From positions 1 to 30,646 of the forward strand of contig JAJNPS010000004.1 of the NCBI GenBank assembly GCA_021155205.1: a DNA stretch of 30,646 bases, given 5' to 3'. Shown piece after piece: positions 8,142-16,424 of this stretch. The translations under genes were made by a program, and so were the position numbers. This DNA comes from Rhodobacterales bacterium (GTDB lineage Bacteria; Pseudomonadota; Alphaproteobacteria; Rhodobacterales; Rhodobacteraceae). Each line of letters opens with the position of its first letter. Within the stretch, counting starts at the first letter, position 1. The notes beneath the pieces were generated by a model, which was not told the origin of the DNA, ran no database searches, and saw only the letters and a list, made by a program, of their open reading frames with translations.

Positions 8142-9403
8142 CCGCCGCACCGACACACGCCGGCGGTGATGCGCTGGGCACACGCGCTGCCGTCATTGTT
8201 TTCCTGACGTTCGCCATTGCGTACTTTTTCTCCGCCCTGGTGCGCGCGATCACCGCCACGCTCTCGCCCACGCTGAGTCTGGAGCTCTCGCTGAACGCGG
8301 GCGACCTGGGCTTGCTGGCCGGCGGCTACTTTCTGGGTTTTGCCATGACGCAGCTGCCCTTGGGCAACTGGCTGGACCGCCATGGCCCGCGCAAGGTGAT
8401 CCTGGCGTTTCTGGCGGTGGCCGTGGTGGGCTGCATGGCTTTTGCGCTGGCCACCAGTTTTTCGGGCCTGCTGGCCGCGCGCGTGCTCACCGGCATGGGC
8501 GTGAGCGCGTGCCTGATGGCGCCGCTCACCGGCTTTCGCCGCTGGCTCGCGCCCGCCACGCAGCTGCGCGCGAACTCCTGGATGCTCATGACCGGCTCGC
8601 TCGGCATGGTGGCCGCCACCCTGCCGGTGCAGTGGCTCATGCCCTACACCGGATGGCGCGGCCTGTTCTGGCTGCTCGCGGGGCTGATCGCCTTGTCGAT
8701 GGTGGCCCTGGCGGTGGTGGTGCCGCGCTGGCGTCCGCCGTTACAGGGGCAGCCCGAGGGGCAGCCACCGGCCACCACCGGTTACAGCCTTATCTGGCGC
8801 AACCCCTACTTTCGCCAGATGCTGCCGATCGGCTTCGTCAACTACGGCGGCATGGTGGCGGTGCAGACGCTGTGGGCGGGGCCGTGGATGGTGAAGGTGG
8901 CGGGCTACACGCCGCAGGAGGCCGCCGCCGGCTTGTTCGGCATCAACCTCTCCATGCTCTGCACCTTCTGGCTCTGGGGCGTGGTCAACCCGCACCTGGC
9001 GCGGCGCGGTCTGCGACCCGAGCGGCTGATCGCGTGGGGACTGCCATCGAGCTTTGTGGTGCTGACCGCCATCGTCTGGTTGGGTGCCGGCGCGGGCTGG
9101 GAGCTGTGGGCCCTGTTCTGCGTGACCAGCACCTTCGTGTCGCTGTCGCAGCCGGCGGTGGCGCTGGCGTTGCCGCCGGAAGCCGCGGGCCGAGCCCTGT
9201 CGGCCTACAACCTGGCCATTTTCGGGGGCGTGTTCGGCGTGCAGTGGGGCATCGGGCTGTTGATCGAGGCGCTCGGCGTGTTCGGCTGGAGCGAGCCGGT
9301 GAGGTACCGGGGCGCCATGGCGTTCTTCGGCGTGTGTTGCGTGTTCGCCTACCTGGCTTTCTGGCGCGCGTGGCGCTCTCGCCCGGGCGTGCAGGCCGGC
9401 TAA
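8138..9403 (+). CDS. MFS transporter
   Basis: Major facilitator superfamily permease, 421 aa, with about 12 hydrophobic segments and the signature motif A between helices 2 and 3 (GNWLDRHGPRKV, residues 76-87). It begins within the last codons of the upstream lipoprotein gene (ATGA overlap) and ends 9 nt before the EIIA gene. The substrate is not evident. The shared strand and short gaps make it possible that lipoprotein, transporter and PTS genes are partly co-transcribed, although EIIA may have its own promoter. Confidence 0.9.
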   Translation: MTAAPTHAGGDALGTRAAVIVFLTFAIAYFFSALVRAITATLSPTLSLELSLNAGDLGLLAGGYFLGFAMTQLPLGNWLDRHGPRKVILAFLAVAVVGCMAFALATSFSGLLAARVLTGMGVSACLMAPLTGFRRWLAPATQLRANSWMLMTGSLGMVAATLPVQWLMPYTGWRGLFWLLAGLIALSMVALAVVVPRWRPPLQGQPEGQPPATTGYSLIWRNPYFRQMLPIGFVNYGGMVAVQTLWAGPWMVKVAGYTPQEAAAGLFGINLSMLCTFWLWGVVNPHLARRGLRPERLIAWGLPSSFVVLTAIVWLGAGAGWELWALFCVTSTFVSLSQPAVALALPPEAAGRALSAYNLAIFGGVFGVQWGIGLLIEALGVFGWSEPVRYRGAMAFFGVCCVFAYLAFWRAWRSRPGVQAG

Positions 9404-9412
9404 ACTGCGCCC

Positions 9413-9859
9413 ATGAACGGCATCCTCATCATTGCGCACGCGCCCCTGGCTTCGGCCTTGCGACAGTGTGTCATGCATGTGTTCCCCGACAGCGCCGAGG
9501 CCGTTTCGGCGCTCGACGTGCAACCCAACGTACCGCCTGAAGAATCGCTGGCGCAAGCGCGCGCACTCATGCGCCAGATGCGCTTGCCGCAAACCCTGGT
9601 GGTGACCGACGTGTTCGGCGCCACACCGTGCAACGTGGCGCAGAGGCTCATCGACGGCATCAACTCGAAGTTGATCACCGGTGTGAATCTGCCCATGCTG
9701 CTGCGCACCGTGTCGTACCGCCACGAGTCTTTGGACGCGCTGATTGCGCGCGCCATGATCGGTGCCACGCAAGGGGTGATTCAGGTGGCGGTGACCGCTC
9801 CGCAGAACCAGGCCAGACGAGCCACCCATGATCAAGACCACCGTGACCATCAGCAATAA
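9413..9859 (+). CDS. PTS EIIA component, mannose (ManX) type
   Basis: Soluble EIIA domain protein, 148 aa. The start MNGILIIAHAPLASALRQC places the phospho-accepting histidine at His9, as in EIIA-Man. The segment VVTDVFGATPCNVAQRL is the family core. It accepts phosphate from HPr. No EIIB, IIC or IID partner is in the window, and in many betaproteobacteria this protein is regulatory rather than transport-linked. The reading frame overlaps ptsH by 32 nt, with a His/Gln-rich tail (RRATHDQDHRDHQQ) encoded in the overlap. No ribosome site precedes the start; TAAACT lies 6 nt upstream of the ATG. Confidence 0.92.
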   Translation: MNGILIIAHAPLASALRQCVMHVFPDSAEAVSALDVQPNVPPEESLAQARALMRQMRLPQTLVVTDVFGATPCNVAQRLIDGINSKLITGVNLPMLLRTVSYRHESLDALIARAMIGATQGVIQVAVTAPQNQARRATHDQDHRDHQQ

Positions 9860-10097
9860 GCTGGGCCTGCATGCGCGCGCCTCGGCCAAACGCACCAAAC
9901 TCGCGGGCAGCTTCGCCAGCGATGTCTGGATGTCGCGCGGTGACCGCCGCGTGAACGCCAAGAGCATCATGGGTGTGATGATGCTGGCCGCCGGCCTGGG
10001 CAGCACGGTCGAGGTGGAGACCATCGGTGCCGATGAGCAGGTGGCGATGGACGCACTCATCGCGTTGATCAACGACAAGTTCGGCGAAGGCGAATGA
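9828..10097 (+). CDS. ptsH: HPr phosphocarrier protein
   Basis: The 89-aa HPr relays phosphate from enzyme I to EIIA. His15 is in GLHARAS, and Ser46 in AKSIMGVM is the site that HPr kinase/phosphorylase modifies in organisms that have it. The start ATG is inside the EIIA gene, giving a 32-nt overlap, which implies coupled expression in a stoichiometric ratio. The downstream spacer before ptsI holds a strong hairpin pair. The ISNKLGLHARA start is typical of proteobacterial HPr. Confidence 0.96.
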   Translation: MIKTTVTISNKLGLHARASAKRTKLAGSFASDVWMSRGDRRVNAKSIMGVMMLAAGLGSTVEVETIGADEQVAMDALIALINDKFGEGE

Positions 10098-10200
10098 TGG
10101 CCTTGCCCCCACGCTCCACCGCTGCGCGGGTCGCTGCCCCCCGAGGGGGCGGTTTCGCCTTGGGGCGGCCCGGCGGCGAAACCGCTTGCACAGGCTTCGC
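10098..10200. repeat. GC-rich hairpin element between ptsH and ptsI
   Basis: This 103-nt spacer contains two inverted repeats. The first is GCCCCC-cga-GGGGGC (10136-10150). The second is an 11-bp perfect stem GCGGTTTCGCC/GGCGAAACCGC (10149-10159 with 10175-10185). They share bases 10149-10150, so they cannot both form completely. The second ends 15 nt before the ptsI ATG. The block reading CCCCCACGCTCC...GCTGCGCGGGTCGCTGCCCCCCGA resembles a dispersed element I recall from Comamonadaceae intergenic regions; this is memory, not a search. Confidence 0.6.
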
Positions 10201-11952
10201 ATGAGCTTCTCTGTCCACGGTCTGGCCGTCTCCCGGGGCATTGCCATCGGGCGGGCGGTGATCGTGGCGTCGAGCCGGGTCGACGTGGCCCACTACTTCG
10301 TGCAGACCGAACAGGTCGAGGGCGAAATCGAGCGGCTGCGCCATGCGCGCAACGAGGTGGCGGCGGAGATCCTGAAGGTGCAGCACAGCCTGCACGACCT
10401 GGGTCCTTCGGACGCCCACCCCGAGCTCACCGCCCTGCTCGATGTGCACCTCATGCTGCTGCAGGACGAGCAGCTCACCAGCGGTGTGAAGCACTGGATC
10501 GTGGAACGGCACTACAACGCCGAATGGGCGCTCACGACGCAGCTGGAGGTGATCGCACGCCAGTTCGACGAGATGGAGGACCCCTACCTGCGTGAGCGCA
10601 AGGCCGACCTTGAGCAGGTGGTGGAACGCATCCTGCGGGTGATGCGCGGCGTGGCGTCTCCGGTGGGGGTGGGTCAGCCGCGCCCCGGGCAGGACAACGT
10701 GGTCGATGTGCCGCTGGTGCTGATTGCGCACGACCTGTCGCCCGCCGACATGCTGCAGTTCAAGCAGAGCGTGTTCGCCGGTTTCGTCACCGACGTGGGC
10801 GGCAAGACCAGCCACACCGCCATCGTCGCGAGGAGCATGGACATCCCGGCCGTGGTCGGTGCGCGCTCGGCCAGCCAGCTGATCGAGCAGGACGACTGGG
10901 TCATCATCGACGGCGATGCGGGTGTGGTGGTGGTCGATCCTTCACCCATCCTGCTGGCCGAATACGGCTTCAAGCAGCGCCAGGGCGAGGTTGAGCGCGA
11001 GCGCCTCTCGCGCCTGAAGAACACCCCCGCCGTCACGCTGGACGGGCAGAAGATCGAGTTGCTGGCGAACATCGAACAACCCGAGGACGCGGTGGGTGCG
11101 CTCAAGGCCGGTGCGGTGGGTGTCGGGTTGTTCCGCAGCGAATTCCTCTTCATGGGGCGCAACGGCAAGCTGCCCGACGAGGAAGAGCAGTACCAGGCTT
11201 ACAAGCGCGCCGTCGAGGGCATGCAGGGCCTGCCGGTGACCATCCGCACGGTGGACGTGGGGGCCGACAAGCCGCTGGACCGCGTGGCCCCGCGCGCGGG
11301 CGAAGACCACCTCAACCCCGCCCTGGGCCTGCGCGCCATCCGCTGGAGCCTGGCCGATCCCGCCATGTTCCTGGCGCAGCTGCGCGCCATCCTGCGCGCC
11401 GCCGCGCACGGTCCGGTCAACCTGCTCATCCCCATGCTGGCGCACGCCAGTGAAATCCGCCAGACGCTGGCGCTGGTGCATCGCGCGAGCGAGCAGCTCG
11501 AAGCCGCCGGTGTGCGGCAGGGCGCGGTGAAGCTTGGCGCCATGATCGAGGTGCCTGCGGCAGCACTGACCATTCCGCTGTTCCTCAAGCACTTCGACTT
11601 TCTCTCGATCGGCACCAACGACCTGATCCAGTACACGCTGGCGATCGACCGCGCCGACGAAGCGGTGTCGCACCTCTACGACCCGGTGCACCCCGCCGTG
11701 CTGCACCTGCTGGCCAGCACCATCGAGCAGTGCCAGGCGCAGGGCAAAGGGGTCAGCGTGTGTGGCGAGATGGCGGGCGACGTGGCCATGACGCGCCTGC
11801 TGCTGGGCCTGGGCTTGCGCACTTTCTCCATGCACCCGTCGCAGATCCTGGCGGTCAAGCAGCAGATTTTGCGCTGCGACACAAGCCGCCTGCAGACCTG
11901 GGCGCAGACGGTGCTGGCGGCGGAAGATCCCGCCGCGCTCATGACCGACTGA
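10201..11952 (+). CDS. ptsI: PTS enzyme I (phosphoenolpyruvate-protein phosphotransferase)
   Basis: Autophosphorylates from phosphoenolpyruvate and donates phosphate to HPr. The 583-aa product has the N-terminal HPr-binding helical domain, the active-site segment GGKTSHTAIVARS with phospho-His205, and the PEP-binding barrel with VGLFRSEFLFM. Near the C-terminus come SIGTNDLIQYTLAIDR and the catalytic Cys521 in SVCGEMAGD. The ATG at 10201 is in frame with an earlier TTG at 10186; ATG is preferred because the family starts there (SFSVHGLAVSRGIAIG). It completes a soluble EIIA-HPr-EI set. Confidence 0.97.
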   Translation: MSFSVHGLAVSRGIAIGRAVIVASSRVDVAHYFVQTEQVEGEIERLRHARNEVAAEILKVQHSLHDLGPSDAHPELTALLDVHLMLLQDEQLTSGVKHWIVERHYNAEWALTTQLEVIARQFDEMEDPYLRERKADLEQVVERILRVMRGVASPVGVGQPRPGQDNVVDVPLVLIAHDLSPADMLQFKQSVFAGFVTDVGGKTSHTAIVARSMDIPAVVGARSASQLIEQDDWVIIDGDAGVVVVDPSPILLAEYGFKQRQGEVERERLSRLKNTPAVTLDGQKIELLANIEQPEDAVGALKAGAVGVGLFRSEFLFMGRNGKLPDEEEQYQAYKRAVEGMQGLPVTIRTVDVGADKPLDRVAPRAGEDHLNPALGLRAIRWSLADPAMFLAQLRAILRAAAHGPVNLLIPMLAHASEIRQTLALVHRASEQLEAAGVRQGAVKLGAMIEVPAAALTIPLFLKHFDFLSIGTNDLIQYTLAIDRADEAVSHLYDPVHPAVLHLLASTIEQCQAQGKGVSVCGEMAGDVAMTRLLLGLGLRTFSMHPSQILAVKQQILRCDTSRLQTWAQTVLAAEDPAALMTD

Positions 11953-11955
11953 AGC

Positions 11956-12801
11956 TCAGTGGGATGGGCGCGTTGCCATGACGGCCGCGCCCACGATCAT
12001 CAGCGCCGCCAGTCCGATGGCCGGACTCGGCATCTCCCCTCGAACCAGCAGCAGCGTCAGCGTCGACAGCAGCGGCGTGAGAAAACTCAGCACGCCGATC
12101 TGTCTCGCATCGCCGCGCTTGAGCGCCGCGTCCCACAAGAAGAAAGCGCCACCCAGCGGCCCCAGGCCCAGCACGGCAATGAGCAGCATGTCCTGGGTCG
12201 AGAGCGAAACGGAGGGCTCCAGCAGCGCGTGGCACAGCAGCGCGAGCACGCCCGAGAGCAGCGCAAAGCTGCCGATGGCCGAGGTGGGGAAGGCGCGCAC
12301 GCGTTTCGTGAGCAGCGAATAGCTGGCCCAGATGAAGGCCGAGGCCAGCGCCGGCACGTAGCCCCATGCCCAGCGGGTGTCGCCGGTGTCACCGGCGCCG
12401 CCGAGGATGGCCAGCGCCGCACCCGCGAAGCCCAGCAGGGCGGCAAAAATGTGTCTGGCCAGCAGCGTGACGCCCGGCAGGAACAGCGGCGCCATCACCA
12501 CAATGCCCAGCGGCCAGAGGTAGTTGACCAGGTTGGCCTGCACCGGTGGCGCGTGGCGCAGGGCGATGAAGAGCAGGAAGTGAAAACCAAACAGGCCGTA
12601 GACCCCGAGCGCCAGCGTGCTCGCGGGCACGCGCCACTGGCGCAGGTCGAAGCGCGAGAGCGGCAGCGCGATCAGGCTGCCCACCAGCAGCGACAGGCCG
12701 GTGAGCAAGAAGGGCGGCACATGGGCCAGTGCCACGCCCAGTGCAGCGAGCGAGGCCCAGAGCGCCACGGCACCCAGGGCCAGCAGGTTGGCGGTGTTCA
12801 A
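11956..12801 (-). CDS. EamA/DMT-family transporter
   Basis: Predicted exporter of the drug/metabolite transporter superfamily, 281 aa, with about ten hydrophobic helices arranged as two EamA repeats (first about 5-135, second about 147-280). The start is a TTG at 12801 (MNTANLLALGAVALWASLA); no ATG or GTG with a ribosome site is available near the family start. It lies 25 nt after the lipA stop on the same strand and may be the last gene of that transcript. It is convergent with ptsI, separated by only 3 nt, and no terminator is visible there. Substrate unknown. Confidence 0.87.
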   Translation of the reverse strand: MNTANLLALGAVALWASLAALGVALAHVPPFLLTGLSLLVGSLIALPLSRFDLRQWRVPASTLALGVYGLFGFHFLLFIALRHAPPVQANLVNYLWPLGIVVMAPLFLPGVTLLARHIFAALLGFAGAALAILGGAGDTGDTRWAWGYVPALASAFIWASYSLLTKRVRAFPTSAIGSFALLSGVLALLCHALLEPSVSLSTQDMLLIAVLGLGPLGGAFFLWDAALKRGDARQIGVLSFLTPLLSTLTLLLVRGEMPSPAIGLAALMIVGAAVMATRPSH

Positions 12802-12826
12802 GGGAAACGGCTGAGCAGGACGCGCT

Positions 12827-13825
12827 TCACTTCAGGACGCCGTGGGCCTGCTGGTCGGCGTGGTAGCTGCTGCGCACCATGGCACCCACCGCAGCGTGGC
12901 TGAACCCCATCTTGTAGGCCTCGGCTTCGAACATCTTGAAGGTGTCGGGGTGCACGTAGCGACGCACCGGCAGGTGGTGGCCACTGGGTGCGAGGTACTG
13001 GCCGATGGTGAGCATGTCGATGTTGTGCGCGCGCATGTCGCGCATGACTTCCAGGATCTCCTCGTCGGTCTCGCCCAAGCCGACCATCAGGCCGCTCTTG
13101 GTCGGCACGTCGGGGAACAGCGCCTTGAATTTTTTCAACAGGTTCAGGCTGAACTGGTAGTCCGAGCCCGGGCGTGCTTCCTTGTAGAGGCGCGGCACCG
13201 TTTCCATGTTGTGGTTCATCACGTCGGGCGGGGCGGCTTTCAGGATCTCGAGCGCGCGGTCGTCGCGGCCACGGAAGTCGGGCACCAGCACCTCGATCTG
13301 CGTCTGGGGCGACAGGGCGCGGGTCTTCTCGATGCAGGCCACAAAGTGACCGGCGCCGCCGTCGCGCAGGTCGTCGCGGTCCACGCTGGTGATCACCACG
13401 TACTTCAACTGCAGTTGCGCGATGGTCTTGGCCAGGTTGTCGGGTTCGTTCACATCCAGCGGATCGGGGCGGCCGTGGCCGACGTCGCAAAACGGGCAGC
13501 GCCGCGTGCACTTGTCGCCCATGATCATGAAGGTGGCGGTGCCCTTGCCAAAGCATTCACCGATGTTGGGGCAGCTCGCCTCCTCGCACACCGTCACCAG
13601 CTTGTTGCTGCGCAGGATGTCCTTGATCTCGTAGAAGCGGGTCGTGGGGCTGCCGGCTTTCACGCGGATCCATTCAGGCTTCTTCAGCACCTCGGCCGGC
13701 ACGATCTTGATGGGGATGCGCGCGGTTTTGGCCTGGCTCTTTTGTTTCGCGCTCGCGTCGTAGCTGGCGGCGGGCTGGGCTTCTCGCACGGTGGCGTTGT
13801 CAGCGGGGGAGTCGGTGCGGTTCAT
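12827..13825 (-). CDS. lipA: Lipoyl synthase
   Basis: Radical-SAM enzyme that inserts two sulfurs into the protein-bound octanoyl group to make lipoyl cofactor. The 332-aa sequence has the auxiliary cluster motif CEEASCPNIGEC (Cys80, Cys85, Cys91) and the radical-SAM cluster motif CTRRCPFC (Cys106, Cys110, Cys113). The C-terminal VRSSYHAD holds the serine that ligates the auxiliary cluster in the family. An N-terminal stretch of about 35 residues is variable and Lys/Ala-rich. Located downstream of lipB with a 36-nt gap, as expected for the pathway. Confidence 0.98.
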   Translation of the reverse strand: MNRTDSPADNATVREAQPAASYDASAKQKSQAKTARIPIKIVPAEVLKKPEWIRVKAGSPTTRFYEIKDILRSNKLVTVCEEASCPNIGECFGKGTATFMIMGDKCTRRCPFCDVGHGRPDPLDVNEPDNLAKTIAQLQLKYVVITSVDRDDLRDGGAGHFVACIEKTRALSPQTQIEVLVPDFRGRDDRALEILKAAPPDVMNHNMETVPRLYKEARPGSDYQFSLNLLKKFKALFPDVPTKSGLMVGLGETDEEILEVMRDMRAHNIDMLTIGQYLAPSGHHLPVRRYVHPDTFKMFEAEAYKMGFSHAAVGAMVRSSYHADQQAHGVLK

Positions 13826-13861
13826 GGCGGCAGCGCGGGCAGCGCGTGGAGGCGGGGTTGG

Positions 13862-14554
13862 TCAGGGTGACAAGGAGGCGACGAGCTTCTGGCTCAACAC
13901 ATGCGCGGCCTCGTCCCAGGAAACCGCCACCCCGATTGTAGAAAGGTCCACCGTTTGAAGGCCGGTGTAGCCACACGGGTTGATGCGCTGAAAGGGTTGC
14001 AGGTCCATCGCCACATTCAGCGCCACACCGTGGTAAGTGCAGTGGCGGCTGACCTTGATGCCGAGGGCGGCGATCTTGCCCAGACCGGTGAAGTCGGGTG
14101 GCGGCAATGGCTCGCCGGGGTTTCTTTTTTGCGGGCGCTGGGGCAGCAGGGCGTGGCTGAAGGGGTCGTCCAGGCGCACATAGATGCCCGGCGCACCGGC
14201 CACGCGGTGGCCTGTGACCTCAAACGCCGCGAGCGTGCGGATCACCGCTTCCTCCACGCGGTAGACATACTCCTTGACGTAGTAGCCCGCGCGCTGCAGG
14301 TCCACCAGCGGATACGCCACCACCTGGCCCGGGCCGTGGTACGTCACCTGCCCGCCCCGGTTGGTCTGTACCACGGGGATGCCACCCGGGGCGAGCAGGT
14401 GGTCCTCGCGACCCGCCAGGCCTTGGGTGAAGACCGGCGGGTGTTCGCAGATCCAGAGCTCGTCGATTGACTCGGCCGTGCGCTCGGCCGTGAAGTTCTG
14501 CATGGTTTCATAGGTGGTGCCGTACGGCACCTTTCCCAGAGGTCGAATGATCAC
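13862..14554 (-). CDS. lipB: Octanoyl-[ACP]:protein N-octanoyltransferase
   Basis: Transfers octanoate from acyl carrier protein to lipoyl domains, supplying the substrate of LipA. In the 230-aa product the family motif RGGQVTYHGPGQ is at about 66-77. The catalytic lysine is in GKIAALGIKVSR (Lys160), and the catalytic cysteine is Cys194 in INPCGYTG. A Pro-rich stretch at about 131-155 (LLPQRPQKRNPGEPLPPPDF) looks like an insertion between strands compared with the usual LipB. Its ATG overlaps the ybeD stop (ATGA at 14551-14554), so the two are translationally coupled. Confidence 0.97.
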   Translation of the reverse strand: MIIRPLGKVPYGTTYETMQNFTAERTAESIDELWICEHPPVFTQGLAGREDHLLAPGGIPVVQTNRGGQVTYHGPGQVVAYPLVDLQRAGYYVKEYVYRVEEAVIRTLAAFEVTGHRVAGAPGIYVRLDDPFSHALLPQRPQKRNPGEPLPPPDFTGLGKIAALGIKVSRHCTYHGVALNVAMDLQPFQRINPCGYTGLQTVDLSTIGVAVSWDEAAHVLSQKLVASLSP

Positions 14555-14835
14555 AAGACGATCTTGACCATGGGGTGGGTGGTCAGTGTGCGGTAGAGCT
14601 CGTCGAGTTGTTCGCGGCTGGTCACGTGCACGCTCAGCGTCAGTCCCATGTAGTTGCCCGCCTTGCTGGGGCGCTGCTCCACGGTGCCGGCGTCGAAGTT
14701 CGCGTCGAAGGCCCTGGCCACATGCACCATGGCATCGACAAAGCCGTCAACGTTGGCCCCCATCACCTTGATCGGGAATTGGGTGGGGTACTCGATGAGC
14801 GATTGTTCGGGTGGAATGTCGCGCGGTTGTTCCAT
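14551..14835 (-). CDS. ybeD: YbeD-family (DUF493) protein
   Basis: Small 94-aa alpha/beta protein of the DUF493 family, whose biochemical role is unsettled. Sequence features: SLIEYPTQFPIKVMG near the start and LTLSVHVTSREQLDELYRTLTTHPMVKIVL at the end, where HPMV..VL is the family signature. It is next to lipB in many proteobacteria and overlaps it here by 4 nt. CGGAGAAG precedes the ATG. It lies 14 nt after the transaminase stop, so dat-ybeD-lipB is one transcription unit. Confidence 0.94.
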   Translation of the reverse strand: MEQPRDIPPEQSLIEYPTQFPIKVMGANVDGFVDAMVHVARAFDANFDAGTVEQRPSKAGNYMGLTLSVHVTSREQLDELYRTLTTHPMVKIVL

Positions 14836-14849
14836 GGGTCTTCTCCGGT

Positions 14850-15749
14850 TCAGGCCGACAGGGCGGCCACAGCCTGCTGGTAGCCAGCGTACAGGCGTTG
14901 GTAGATGGGGCCGGGGCGACCGTTGCCAACAGGGTGGCCATCGAGGCGGGTGACGGGCAGCACCTCCTTGGTGGCCGACGACAGCAGCAGTTCGTCCGCA
15001 GCAAACACCTCGGTGCGCGTGAGTGGGCGCAGTTCAAACCGCAGGCCCTGGACCCGGCAAAGTTCTTCGATCAGCCCGAAGCGGATGCCCTCCAGCACCA
15101 GGTTGTCTTTTGGGGGTCCCATGACCACGCCGTTCTGGATCACCCAGACGTTGCTCGACGCGGCTTCGCTCAAATGGTCGCCGCGAAACATCACGGTTTC
15201 AGTCGCACCGGCGTCCACGCTGATCTGTCGCGCAAACACCGCACCCAGCAGACTGGTGCTTTTGATGTGGGCTTTCTCCCAGCGGAAATCGTCGGCCGTG
15301 ACACACGCCACGCCGTGCTCGCGCTGCGCCGGGGTGGCCAGTTTCATTTCACTCACCATCACGAACACCGTCGGGACGGTGTTGGCCGGCATGGCGTGGT
15401 CTCGCAGCGCCACGCCCCGGGTGACCTGGATGTAGATCAGCTGGTTGGCGACACCGCGGTCGTCGCGCAGCGCGTGCGCCAGGCGCTGCGCGATCGCCTG
15501 CCACTCGGAACGAGGCAAGGGGTTGGCGATGCGCAGCTCGGCCATAGAGCGGTCCAGGCGCGCCATGTGCTGCTCGAAACGAAACGCCACGCCGCCGTAG
15601 CAAGGCAGCACCTCGTACACACCGTCACCAAAAATGAAACCTCGATCGAGCACGCTGACCTGGGCGTTGCGCAACTCGGTGAATGTGCCGTTGAGGTAGC
15701 ACAGGGTGTCGGGCAGGTCGGGGGGGTGGCCCCAGTTCGCAGCGGTCAT
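14850..15749 (-). CDS. dat: D-amino-acid transaminase (fold type IV)
   Basis: PLP-dependent class IV aminotransferase, 299 aa, related to D-alanine transaminase and branched-chain aminotransferases. The PLP lysine is Lys163 in EKAHIKSTSLLGA. Other landmarks are RGFIFGDGVYEVLPCYGG (36-53), SEAASSNVWVI at about 207, which carries the conserved Glu, and LEGIRFGL. D-amino-acid specificity is inferred from the dat-ybeD-lipB-lipA gene order known in Burkholderiales. The start at 15749 is ATG with no ribosome site; GATAAT is 6 nt upstream, and the open frame extends further but without family similarity. Confidence 0.92.
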   Translation of the reverse strand: MTAANWGHPPDLPDTLCYLNGTFTELRNAQVSVLDRGFIFGDGVYEVLPCYGGVAFRFEQHMARLDRSMAELRIANPLPRSEWQAIAQRLAHALRDDRGVANQLIYIQVTRGVALRDHAMPANTVPTVFVMVSEMKLATPAQREHGVACVTADDFRWEKAHIKSTSLLGAVFARQISVDAGATETVMFRGDHLSEAASSNVWVIQNGVVMGPPKDNLVLEGIRFGLIEELCRVQGLRFELRPLTRTEVFAADELLLSSATKEVLPVTRLDGHPVGNGRPGPIYQRLYAGYQQAVAALSA

Positions 15750-15802
15750 GAAGGGATTATCGGCGGCGGTGGCCGCAGCAGGCCCATGTGGTGCGCCCAG
15801 CC

Positions 15803-15833
15803 TTGACGACCCCATGGGGTTTCTACGTATAAT
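15803..15833 (+). promoter_or_regulatory. Predicted sigma-70 promoter of the atp operon
   Basis: TTGACG (15803-15808) and a perfect TATAAT (15828-15833) are separated by 19 nt, slightly longer than optimal. It lies 48 nt upstream of the atpI start. The spacer contains a perfect 12-bp palindrome ACCCCATGGGGT (15809-15820), which may be an operator. Position and motif quality make this the best promoter in the window. Confidence 0.65.
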
Positions 15834-15881
15834 CAGCGGCTTTGCGAACGTCGCCCAACCGTAACCTGTCTGTAACCATCC

Positions 15882-16397
15882 ATGTCGACAATGCAACGCG
15901 TCGATCCGGATTCGCAGACCCAGGCAGAGGGGGTAGATGGTGAGCAAGAGATCGAATTCAAGCCGCTGACGCGCGAAGAAGCGCAGCAGTGGCGAGCCGG
16001 CCATCCGCGCTTGTCCTTGTGGCGTCTCGTGGCTGTGCAGTTGTTGGTGGGTCTGACCGCTGGCGCCCTGTCCTGGTTGTTCACGCAATCGGCTTCGGTG
16101 GCGGCATCGGTCTTGTACGGTGCAGCCGCGGTGGTGTTGCCCTCGGCCTTGATGGCCTACGGTTTGACATCCAGTGCATTGAGCCGCCTGCTGGCGGGTT
16201 ATGCGCAAGCCGCTTTCGCCGGGTTTTTGTTGTGGGAAGGGGTCAAGATTCTGTTGGTGGTGGCCATGTTGTGGTCGGCCCCGTGGATCGTCCCCGAGCT
16301 GAATTGGCTGGGCCTGTTGGCCGGTCTGGTGTTGGTTCTCAAGGTGTACTGGTTTGGATTCTGGATCCAGACCCGGCGCGCAAATCTAAACGGTTGA
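15882..16397 (+). CDS. atpI: ATP synthase protein I
   Basis: A 171-aa membrane protein of the AtpI type, a helper for assembly of the c-ring. A soluble N-terminal arm of about 45 residues is followed by four hydrophobic segments, for example LWRLVAVQLLVGLTAGALSW and LLVVAMLWSAPWIV. The C-terminal VLVLKVYWFGFWIQTRR is typical of betaproteobacterial AtpI. It is the first gene of the operon, directly downstream of the predicted promoter. A second ATG nine bases later could also be used; no strong ribosome site separates them. Confidence 0.9.
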   Translation: MSTMQRVDPDSQTQAEGVDGEQEIEFKPLTREEAQQWRAGHPRLSLWRLVAVQLLVGLTAGALSWLFTQSASVAASVLYGAAAVVLPSALMAYGLTSSALSRLLAGYAQAAFAGFLLWEGVKILLVVAMLWSAPWIVPELNWLGLLAGLVLVLKVYWFGFWIQTRRANLNG

Positions 16398-16424
16398 ATT
16401 TCCGACAAATCGGTGCAAACGAAC

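Noticed and set aside
12842..13870. A 342-codon plus-strand open frame
   Set aside because: Antisense to lipA, which has all its cluster cysteines; no own motifs.
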